Shown piece by piece: positions 37,938 through 44,604 of a stretch of DNA of 64,000 nt (its first letter is position 1; each line of letters starts with the position of its first letter). The position numbers and the translations under genes are program-made. The notes under the pieces are model-generated. The model made no database searches, was not told the origin of the DNA, and saw only the letters and a list, made by a program, of their open reading frames with translations. Source of the DNA: an uncultured bacterium (GTDB lineage: Bacteria > Bacteroidota > Bacteroidia > Bacteroidales > Bacteroidaceae); assembly GCA_905215555.1 (NCBI GenBank), contig CAJMQU010000013.1:29399-93398 (forward strand). The letters are read 5' to 3'.

Positions 37938-37981
37938 GTGGTTAGTAGGAAGGCGTTTGCTGATAATACTAACCACTTTTT
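37938..37981 (+). terminator. Terminator of the glycan utilization locus
   Basis: GTGGTTAGTA (37938-37947) pairs perfectly with TACTAACCAC (37967-37976), with a 19-nt loop, followed by TTTTT. Confidence 0.8.
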
Positions 37982-38074
37982 ATATATGCATAGATATGAA
38001 AGTGATAAAATAAGATTTAAAAGCTATGTTTACTTACGATTAATCATATTTATCTCATTTTTTTCTTCAAATTG

Positions 38075-38105
38075 TTTGGAGTTTATAAAAAAGCCCTTAC
38101 CTTTG
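38075..38105 (+). promoter_or_regulatory. Consensus promoter of the ilv operon
   Basis: TTTG (38075-38078), 19-bp spacer, TACCTTTG (38098-38105): a full match to the Bacteroides primary-sigma consensus. Transcription would begin near 38112, some 30 nt before the leader peptide start. Confidence 0.85.
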
Positions 38106-38142
38106 CAGCACAATTAACAAGAATACTAAAGTAAATCAAGTT

Positions 38143-38217
38143 ATGAGTCTACATACATCTATTAACCTGGCAGTCCTGCATATTATTCGCGTCGTGGTCT
38201 TGGAGTCAAGAGCGTGA
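38143..38217 (+). CDS. ilvL: ilv operon leader peptide (24 codons, Leu/Ile/Val-rich)
   Basis: Short reading frame too small for usual gene calling. It begins MSLHTSINLA and then runs VLHIIRVVVLESRA. Eleven of 24 codons are branched-chain (4 Leu, 3 Ile, 4 Val) and eight of the ten codons 11-20 are Val, Leu or Ile. The stop codon overlaps the first strand of an alternative RNA stem (38214-38223). It lies between a consensus promoter and an intrinsic terminator ahead of ilvD, the classic layout for attenuation: stalling when charged Leu, Ile or Val tRNA is scarce lets the operon be read. Named ilvL by analogy with enterobacteria; the sequence is not homologous as far as I can tell. Confidence 0.88.
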   Translation: MSLHTSINLAVLHIIRVVVLESRA

Positions 38218-38295
38218 GAAAGGTTATTGTATGTATTCGTACGTCTAAGATATCAATTTAGGAGCCTTTCTCACCATATGTGAGAGAGGCTTTTT
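38214..38295 (+). promoter_or_regulatory. ilv attenuator: mutually exclusive antiterminator and terminator
   Basis: Terminator: AGCCTTTCTCAC (38263-38274) pairs with GTGAGAGAGGCT (38280-38291), one G-U pair, 5-nt loop, followed by T residues. Antiterminator: GTGAGAAAGG (38214-38223), which overlaps the leader stop codon, is perfectly complementary over 10 bp to CCTTTCTCAC (38265-38274), the left arm of the terminator. A ribosome finishing the leader covers 38214-38223 and lets the terminator form; a ribosome stalled in the Val/Ile/Leu run leaves it free to sequester the terminator arm. Confidence 0.88.
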
Positions 38296-38315
38296 AATTA
38301 AAAGGAGATTTGAAG

Positions 38316-40115
38316 ATGAAACACCAATTACGCAGTTCGTTCAGCACGCAAGGCCGCCGTATGGCAGGAGCGCGTGCGTTGTGGATGGCAAACGGCATGA
38401 AGAAAGAACAATTAGGAAAACCCATTATTGCGATAGTCAACTCGTTTACGCAGTTTGTCCCTGGACATGTGCATCTGCATGAAATAGGACAACAAGTGAA
38501 AGCAGAGATTGAAAAGCTGGGATGTTTTGCGGCCGAATTCAATACGATTGCCATTGACGACGGCATTGCGATGGGACACGATGGTATGCTCTATTCACTT
38601 CCTTCACGTGACATCATTGCCGACAGCGTAGAATATATGGTGAATGCACATAAGGCGGATGCGATGGTTTGCATCAGTAACTGTGATAAGATTACTCCGG
38701 GTATGCTGATGGCTGCCATGCGGCTCAATATCCCTGCGGTATTCGTTTCAGGTGGACCGATGGAAGCTGGTGAATGGAATGGTCAGCATCTCGATTTGAT
38801 TGACGCTATGATTAAATCGGCGGATGAGAGCGTAAGCGATGCTGATGTTGCTCAGATTGAGCGACATGCCTGTCCCTCTTGCGGTTGCTGTTCCGGTATG
38901 TTTACCGCCAATTCGATGAATTGTCTGAACGAGGCTATTGGTCTGGCACTGCCGGGCAATGGAACCATTGTGGCCACTCATACCAATCGTACACAACTCT
39001 TCAAGGATGCCGCCAAACTGATTGTAGAAAACGCTTATAAATATTATGGGGATGGAGATGAAAGTGTACTTCCCCGCAGTATCGCTACCCGTCAGGCTTT
39101 TCTGAATGCCATGACGTTGGATATAGCGATGGGTGGGTCAACCAACACTGTGCTTCACTTGCTGGCTGTGGCACACGAGGCGGAAGTTGACTTCAAGATG
39201 GACGACATTGATATGCTGTCCCGTAAGACTCCTTGTTTGTGTAAAGTTGCCCCGAATACTCAGAAGTATCATATTCAAGATGTGAACCGTGCCGGAGGCA
39301 TCATCGCTATCATGAGCGAGCTTGCCAAAGGCGGCTTAGTCAATACGGACGTGAAACGTGTAGACGGTATGACATTGGCGGAAGCTATCGATAAATACAG
39401 TATTACTAGTCCGAATGTTTGCAAGGAAGCTATTAAGAAGTATAAGAGTGCTGCTGCCGGAAAATTCAATTTGGTGTTGGGGTCACAAGATGTTTATTAT
39501 AAGGAATTGGATACTGACCGTGCCGGAGGTTGCATTCGCGATCTGGAGCATGCTTACAGCAAAGACGGTGGACTGGCTGTACTGAAAGGTAACATTGCCC
39601 AGGACGGTTGTGTGGTGAAGACTGCGGGTGTGGACGAAAGTATCTGGAAGTTCACTGGTCCCGCCAAAGTATTCGACTCACAGGAAGCTGCTTGTGACGG
39701 TATTCTCGGTGGAAAAGTCGTCAGTGGCGATGTCGTTGTTATCACTCACGAAGGTCCGAAAGGCGGTCCGGGTATGCAGGAAATGCTTTATCCGACTTCA
39801 TACATTAAATCGCGCCATCTGGGTAAGGAATGTGCGCTGATTACGGACGGTCGTTTCAGCGGCGGCACCTCGGGACTGAGTATCGGACATATTTCTCCCG
39901 AAGCGGCTGCCGGAGGCAATATCGGAAAAATCCAGGATGGGGATATCATCGAAATCAATATCCCCGAACGGACTATTAACGTCAAACTGACGGATGAAGA
40001 ACTGGCCGCCCGTCCGATGACACCCGTCACCCGTCAACGCGAAGTTTCAAAGAGCTTGAAGGCATATGCAAGTATGGTGAGCTCGGCAGATAAAGGAGCT
40101 GTGAGACTTATTTAA
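38316..40115 (+). CDS. ilvD: Dihydroxy-acid dehydratase
   Basis: Third step of valine and isoleucine synthesis: dehydrates 2,3-dihydroxy acids to 2-keto acids using an iron-sulfur cluster and Mg. 599 residues from ATG 38316, which has AAGGAG 9 bp upstream; an in-frame TTG at 38310 is less likely. Cluster cysteines appear in CISNCDKITPGM and CPSCGCCSGMFTANSMN. Also visible: DGIAMGHDGMLYSLPSRD, AMGGSTNTVLHLLAVAHEA, and the C-terminal GRFSGGTSGLSIGHISPEAA. First enzyme gene of the operon behind the attenuator. Cytoplasmic. Confidence 0.98.
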   Translation: MKHQLRSSFSTQGRRMAGARALWMANGMKKEQLGKPIIAIVNSFTQFVPGHVHLHEIGQQVKAEIEKLGCFAAEFNTIAIDDGIAMGHDGMLYSLPSRDIIADSVEYMVNAHKADAMVCISNCDKITPGMLMAAMRLNIPAVFVSGGPMEAGEWNGQHLDLIDAMIKSADESVSDADVAQIERHACPSCGCCSGMFTANSMNCLNEAIGLALPGNGTIVATHTNRTQLFKDAAKLIVENAYKYYGDGDESVLPRSIATRQAFLNAMTLDIAMGGSTNTVLHLLAVAHEAEVDFKMDDIDMLSRKTPCLCKVAPNTQKYHIQDVNRAGGIIAIMSELAKGGLVNTDVKRVDGMTLAEAIDKYSITSPNVCKEAIKKYKSAAAGKFNLVLGSQDVYYKELDTDRAGGCIRDLEHAYSKDGGLAVLKGNIAQDGCVVKTAGVDESIWKFTGPAKVFDSQEAACDGILGGKVVSGDVVVITHEGPKGGPGMQEMLYPTSYIKSRHLGKECALITDGRFSGGTSGLSIGHISPEAAAGGNIGKIQDGDIIEINIPERTINVKLTDEELAARPMTPVTRQREVSKSLKAYASMVSSADKGAVRLI

Positions 40116-40146
40116 TGGAGAGTTGAGAGTGGAGAATTGAGAGTTA
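40114..40146. repeat. Dispersed GAGAGTTGAGAGT repeat between ilvD and ilvB
   Basis: AATGGAGAGTTGAGAGT (40114-40130) is identical to 19642-19658, then a second partial copy follows (GGAGAATTGAGAGTTA). It begins in the ilvD stop codon and ends 18 bp before the ilvB start. Here it is a direct repeat, not a hairpin, so it is not expected to stop transcription. Confidence 0.7.
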
Positions 40147-40164
40147 AACTTGAAAATAGAAGAA

Positions 40165-41859
40165 ATGAAAGATATCATAACAGGTGCTGAAGCATTGATG
40201 CGTTCCTTGGAACATCAGGGAGTAAAGACCATTTTCGGGTATCCGGGTGGTTCTATCATGCCGGTATTCGACGCCTTATACGACCATCGAAAGACATTGA
40301 ACCACATTTTGGTTCGGCACGAACAAGGTGCTGCCCATGCCGCACAAGGCTTTGCCCGTGTATCGGGTGAAGTAGGCGTTTGCCTTGTGACCAGTGGTCC
40401 CGGTGCTACGAACACGATTACTGGCATTGCGGATGCTATGATAGATAGTACCCCTTTGGTGGTTATTGCAGGGCAGGTAGGCACAGGCTTTCTGGGCACG
40501 GACGCTTTTCAAGAAGTAGACCTGGTGGGCATCACGCAGCCTATCGCCAAGTGGAGCTATCAGATACGTAGTGCTGAAGATGTGCCTTGGGCCGTTGCAC
40601 GTGCTTTTTATGTTGCCAAGAGTGGCCGTCCCGGTCCGGTAGTGCTGGATTTTGCCAAGAATGCACAGGTGGAAAAAACAGAATATATTCCTACTAAACT
40701 GGATTATATCCGCAGCTATCAGCCTGTTCCCGAAATGGATGACTTGGCTATTCGTCAGGCAGCCGAACTGATAAATAACGCCGAACGTCCGCTTGTACTG
40801 GTGGGACAGGGCGTTGAACTGGGCGGTGCACAGCAAGAACTCCGTGCCTTCATCGAGAAAGCCGGAATGCCTGCCGGTTGCACCATGCTGGGACTTTCTG
40901 CATTGCCCACTGCACATCCTTTGAATAAAGGTATGCTGGGTATGCACGGCAATCTTGGTCCTAATATCAACACCAACAAGTGTGATGTGCTTATCGCTGT
41001 GGGAATGCGTTTTGACGACCGTGTGACTGGAAAGCTGGACACCTACGCTAAACAAGCGAAAATCATTCATTTTGATATCGACCCTGCCGAGATAGATAAG
41101 AATGTGAAGACGGACATTGCCGTATTGGGTGATTGCAAGGAGACTCTTGCTGCCGTTACGGAACTTCTGACTCCTGCCGTTCATCAGGAATGGCTGGATA
41201 GTTTCCTGCCTTACGAAAAGGTGGAAGATGAAAAAGTAATTCGTCCCGAACTTCATCCGGCAGGTAAATCACTGAGCATGGGCGAGGTGGTACGTGCTGT
41301 AAGTGAGGCTACAAACAACGAAGCCATATTGGTCACCGACGTTGGTCAGAATCAGATGATGTCTGCCCGTTACTTCAAATTCAGCAAGGAACGCAGCATC
41401 GTCACTTCCGGAGGACTGGGTACAATGGGGTTCGGACTTCCTGCCGCCATCGGTGCAACTTTCGGGCGTCCCGACCGCACGGTTTGCGTATTTATGGGTG
41501 ATGGTGGTTTACAGATGAACATTCAGGAACTGGGAACCATTATGGAACAGAAAGCTCCTGTGAAGATTATCCTGCTGAACAATAACTTTCTAGGCAATGT
41601 GCGTCAGTGGCAGGCTATGTTCTTCAATCGTCGTTACTCATTCACTCCGATGCTGAATCCGGATTATATGAAGATAGCTTCTGCTTACGAGATCCCTTCA
41701 CGTCGTGTAATGAAGCGCGAAGAACTGAAAGTGGCGATAGAAGAAATGCTTGCTACGGACGGTCCGTTCCTGCTGGAAGCTTGTGTGATGGAAGAAGGCA
41801 ACGTATTGCCGATGACCCCTCCGGGTGGTTCGGTAAATCAGATGTTGTTGGAATGTTGA
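40165..41859 (+). CDS. ilvB: Acetolactate synthase large subunit
   Basis: Thiamine diphosphate enzyme joining two pyruvates, or pyruvate and 2-ketobutyrate, as the committed step of branched-chain amino acid synthesis. 564 residues from ATG 40165 (MKDIITGAEALMRSLEHQG); an in-frame TTG at 40150 is possible. Motifs: FGYPGGSIMPVFDAL with the catalytic Glu in ILVRHEQGAAHAAQGFAR, the FAD/regulatory central domain, and the thiamine diphosphate motif GDGGLQMNIQELGTIME...NNN near 445-475. It works with the small subunit encoded 18 bp downstream. Confidence 0.97.
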   Translation: MKDIITGAEALMRSLEHQGVKTIFGYPGGSIMPVFDALYDHRKTLNHILVRHEQGAAHAAQGFARVSGEVGVCLVTSGPGATNTITGIADAMIDSTPLVVIAGQVGTGFLGTDAFQEVDLVGITQPIAKWSYQIRSAEDVPWAVARAFYVAKSGRPGPVVLDFAKNAQVEKTEYIPTKLDYIRSYQPVPEMDDLAIRQAAELINNAERPLVLVGQGVELGGAQQELRAFIEKAGMPAGCTMLGLSALPTAHPLNKGMLGMHGNLGPNINTNKCDVLIAVGMRFDDRVTGKLDTYAKQAKIIHFDIDPAEIDKNVKTDIAVLGDCKETLAAVTELLTPAVHQEWLDSFLPYEKVEDEKVIRPELHPAGKSLSMGEVVRAVSEATNNEAILVTDVGQNQMMSARYFKFSKERSIVTSGGLGTMGFGLPAAIGATFGRPDRTVCVFMGDGGLQMNIQELGTIMEQKAPVKIILLNNNFLGNVRQWQAMFFNRRYSFTPMLNPDYMKIASAYEIPSRRVMKREELKVAIEEMLATDGPFLLEACVMEEGNVLPMTPPGGSVNQMLLEC

Positions 41860-41877
41860 ATTTATGAATGATGAGTT

Positions 41878-42438
41878 ATGACTGACAAGACATTATATAC
41901 GATAATTGTTCATTCGGAGAACTTCGCTGGTTTGCTGAATCAGGTGACTGCTGTGTTTACCCGTCGCCAAATCAATATCGAAAGCTTGAATGTATCGGCT
42001 TCGTCCATCAAAGGCGTACATAAGTACACCATTACCGCATGGACGGACAAAGATACCATTGAGAAAGTAACGAAACAGATCACCAAGAAAATAGATGTGT
42101 TGCAAGCGCACTACTTTACGGATGATGAGATTTATCAACACGAGATTGCGCTTTACAAGATAACCACTCCTACGCTGGAAGAAAAGCCGGAAGTATCGAA
42201 GGTGATCCGCAAATACAACGCGCGTATTGTAGAAGTAAACGCAGTCTTCGCTATTGTGGAGAAGAATGGCATGGGTGAAGAAATCACCAACCTGTATGAC
42301 GAGTTGCGTGCTCTCGACTGTGTACTCCAATTCGTACGTTCGGGACGTGTGGCTATTACCACTAGTTGCTTTGAACGTGTGAATGAATACCTTGCCGACC
42401 GTGAAGCCAAATATCGTTTGAAAAAAGAAAAGGAGTAA
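41878..42438 (+). CDS. ilvN: Acetolactate synthase regulatory small subunit
   Basis: Stimulates the large subunit and gives valine feedback inhibition. 186 residues. N-terminal ACT domain (about 5-80: YTIIVHSENFAGLLNQVTAVFTRRQINIESLNV, with the Gly-Leu-Leu-Asn effector turn) and a second ACT-like C-terminal domain (about 85-165: YKITTPTLEEKPEVSKVIRKYNARIVEVN). Could be called ilvH by other authors. The gene starts 18 bp after ilvB and ends 4 bp before the thioesterase gene, so translation is probably coupled. Confidence 0.94.
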   Translation: MTDKTLYTIIVHSENFAGLLNQVTAVFTRRQINIESLNVSASSIKGVHKYTITAWTDKDTIEKVTKQITKKIDVLQAHYFTDDEIYQHEIALYKITTPTLEEKPEVSKVIRKYNARIVEVNAVFAIVEKNGMGEEITNLYDELRALDCVLQFVRSGRVAITTSCFERVNEYLADREAKYRLKKEKE

Positions 42439-42442
42439 GATA

Positions 42443-43192
42443 ATGAGTGGGAATGATAAGATAGGAAAATATAAGTTCGTAGCGGAACCCTTCCACGTGG
42501 ACTTCACCGGACGCCTTACCATGGGAGTGCTGGGCAATCACTTGCTGAACTGTGCCGGCTTCCATGCCAGCGACCGCGGTTTCGGCATTGCTACGCTGAA
42601 TGAAGACAATTATACATGGGTGCTTTCACGTCTCGCCATCGAGCTGGATGAAATGCCTTACCAATATGAGGACTTCACCATTTGGACATGGGTAGAGAAT
42701 GTGTACCGCCTTTTCACCGATCGTAACTTTGCTCTGCTCGATAAAGACGGTAATAAAATAGGTTATGCGCGTTCCGTATGGGCCATGATTAACCTCAACA
42801 CCCGCAAGCCTGCCGATCTGCTGACATTGCATGGAGGCGGTATCGTGGATTATGTGTGTGACGAACTTTGTCCTATCGAGAAGCCCTCACGCATCAAAGT
42901 GACTTCTTCTGAACCGATAGCTACAGTGAAGGCAAAATACAGTGATATCGATATCAATGGACATGTGAACAGCATCCGTTATATCGAACACATTATGGAT
43001 TTGTTTCCGATAGAAATATATAAAGAAAAATGTATTCGTCGTTTTGAGATGGCCTACGTAGCCGAGAGTTACTATGGCGATGAACTCACCTTCTATAAAG
43101 ACGAATTGGAAGACGGTGCTTTCGATATTGAAGTGAAAAAGAATGGCAGTGAAGTGGTTTGCCGTTCAAAAGTGATATTTACAGAGAAATAA
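42443..43192 (+). CDS. Acyl-ACP thioesterase (double hot-dog, Fat type)
   Basis: Releases fatty acids from acyl carrier protein. 249 residues with two hot-dog halves: the first has the DFTGRLTMGVLGNHLL helix and WVLSRLAIELDEMP, the second the catalytic segment DIDINGHVNSIRYIEHIMDLFP (Asn and His of the family's active site). Start is 4 bp after the ilvN stop, firmly inside the ilv operon between ilvN and ilvC. I recall this gene order as common in Bacteroides. The placement suggests a tie between branched-chain keto acid supply and branched fatty acid release, but the chain specificity is not known. Confidence 0.9.
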   Translation: MSGNDKIGKYKFVAEPFHVDFTGRLTMGVLGNHLLNCAGFHASDRGFGIATLNEDNYTWVLSRLAIELDEMPYQYEDFTIWTWVENVYRLFTDRNFALLDKDGNKIGYARSVWAMINLNTRKPADLLTLHGGGIVDYVCDELCPIEKPSRIKVTSSEPIATVKAKYSDIDINGHVNSIRYIEHIMDLFPIEIYKEKCIRRFEMAYVAESYYGDELTFYKDELEDGAFDIEVKKNGSEVVCRSKVIFTEK

Positions 43193-43245
43193 TTTTATTA
43201 ATCAATTAGTTGGCGCAAGCCACAAATAAAAACTAAAAAAAGAAA

Positions 43246-44289
43246 ATGGCACAGATGAATTTTGGCGGTGTTACCGAAAACGTAATGACCCGTGAAGAAT
43301 TTCCTTTGGAAAAAGCTCGTGAGATTTTGAAAGATGAAACAATTGCAGTAATCGGTTACGGCGTACAAGGACCGGGACAGGCATGCAACCTGCGTGACAA
43401 CGGTTTCAACGTAATCGTTGGACAACGTCCGGGCAAGACTTATGAAAAGGCAGTGGCAGACGGATGGGTTCCGGGCGAAACACTGTTCGGTATCGAAGAG
43501 GCTTGTGAGAAAGGTACAATTATCATGTGCTTGCTGTCTGATGCAGCCGTAATGTCCGTTTGGCCTACTATCAAGCCTTATCTGACTCCTGGAAAAGCTC
43601 TTTATTTCTCTCATGGTTTCGCTATTACTTGGAGTGACCGCACAGGCGTTGTTCCTCAGAAAGATATCGACGTTATTATGGTGGCTCCTAAAGGTTCCGG
43701 TACTTCATTACGTACCATGTTCCTCGAAGGCCGCGGCTTGAACTCTTCATACGCTATCTATCAGGATGCTACGGGCAAGGCTATGGACAGAACCATTGCA
43801 TTGGGCATCGGTATCGGTTCGGGATATCTATTTGAAACCACTTTCATTCGCGAAGCTACTTCTGACTTGACCGGTGAGCGTGGTTCATTGATGGGGGCTA
43901 TTCAGGGATTGCTGTTGGCACAGTACGAAGTATTACGTGAAAACGGTCATACTCCGTCAGAAGCATTCAACGAAACTGTAGAGGAGTTGACTCAGTCGTT
44001 GATGCCTTTGTTCGCTAAGAACGGTATGGACTGGATGTATGCGAACTGTTCTACTACTGCTCAACGTGGTGCGCTGGACTGGATGACTCCATTCCATGAT
44101 GCCATCAAACCGGTAGTAGAGAAACTGTATGCAAGCGTTAAGTCTGGCAACGAGGCTCAGATTTCTATCGACAGCAATTCTAAACCTGATTATCGTGATA
44201 AACTGAACGAAGAGCTTCGTCAGTTGCGTGAAAGTGAAATGTGGCAGACGGCTGTTACGGTTCGTAAATTGCGCCCGGAGAATAATTGA
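43246..44289 (+). CDS. ilvC: Ketol-acid reductoisomerase
   Basis: Second step of valine and isoleucine synthesis: Mg-dependent alkyl migration and NAD(P)H reduction of acetolactate. 347 residues, class I size. Rossmann motif GYGVQGPGQACNLRDNG (GxGxxG, with PGQA where enterobacteria have HAHA), catalytic Lys in VAPKGSG, metal ligands in DLTGERGSLMGAIQG and ETVEELTQSLM, and CSTTAQRGALDW near the C terminus. Cofactor preference depends on the GQRPGKTYEKA loop and is not settled by eye. Last ilv gene, followed by a terminator. Confidence 0.97.
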   Translation: MAQMNFGGVTENVMTREEFPLEKAREILKDETIAVIGYGVQGPGQACNLRDNGFNVIVGQRPGKTYEKAVADGWVPGETLFGIEEACEKGTIIMCLLSDAAVMSVWPTIKPYLTPGKALYFSHGFAITWSDRTGVVPQKDIDVIMVAPKGSGTSLRTMFLEGRGLNSSYAIYQDATGKAMDRTIALGIGIGSGYLFETTFIREATSDLTGERGSLMGAIQGLLLAQYEVLRENGHTPSEAFNETVEELTQSLMPLFAKNGMDWMYANCSTTAQRGALDWMTPFHDAIKPVVEKLYASVKSGNEAQISIDSNSKPDYRDKLNEELRQLRESEMWQTAVTVRKLRPENN

Positions 44290-44400
44290 TTCTTTTTTAA
44301 GAAGATAGGGCGAAAAGCTCCCGGATATTTGATTTCGGTGTTTCAATGTATCATAGTTGTAACCGTAATCCTGATCTAGGTTCGAGACATATACAGTGTA

Positions 44401-44430
44401 GGGGAGGAGCGAAAGCTTCTCCTCTTTTTT
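44401..44430 (+). terminator. Terminator of the ilv operon
   Basis: GGGGAGGAGC and GCTTCTCCTC form a GC-rich stem with a small bulge and GAAA loop, followed by TTTTTT. Confidence 0.75.
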
Positions 44431-44566
44431 GTACCTGCTTGTTAATTGCTGGATTTTAATGGCGTAATTAGCGAAAAAGAAAGTGCTCATTGATTCTTTG
44501 GGACTAAAAATTGCATATTATGATAATTTATTTGTAGAAGAATGCAATAAATAGAATATGATTTGC

Positions 44567-44574
44567 TACTTTTG
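44567..44574 (+). promoter_or_regulatory. -7 box that decides the start of the LruC-type gene
   Basis: TACTTTTG matches TAnnTTTG. It lies downstream of an in-frame ATG at 44563, which would not be in the message, so ATG 44605 is the real start. A -33 element is not clear. Confidence 0.5.
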
Positions 44575-44604
44575 CATCAGATTAACAACATAAAACATAT
44601 TGCT

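Larger units (their letters stand above)
44290..44604. other. Gap after ilvC: terminator and next promoter
   Basis: 315 bp. Apart from the terminator (44401-44430) and a -7 box (44567-44574) nothing recognisable is seen; an unassigned stretch lies between ilvC and the terminator (44290-44400). Confidence 0.6.

Noticed and set aside
37911..38117. 68-codon frame overlapping the GH109-like gene end
   Set aside because: It runs through a strong terminator and the ilv promoter, so it cannot be transcribed as one unit in a sensible way.
40276..41256. Long antisense reading frame (326 codons) opposite ilvB
   Set aside because: Shadow of a well-supported gene; composition unlike a protein (many Cys, His, Thr clusters), no start signal, no family resemblance.
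42443..43192. Thioesterase gene as a recent foreign insertion into the ilv operon
   Set aside because: Composition and spacing match its neighbours and I recall the same gene order in other Bacteroides.
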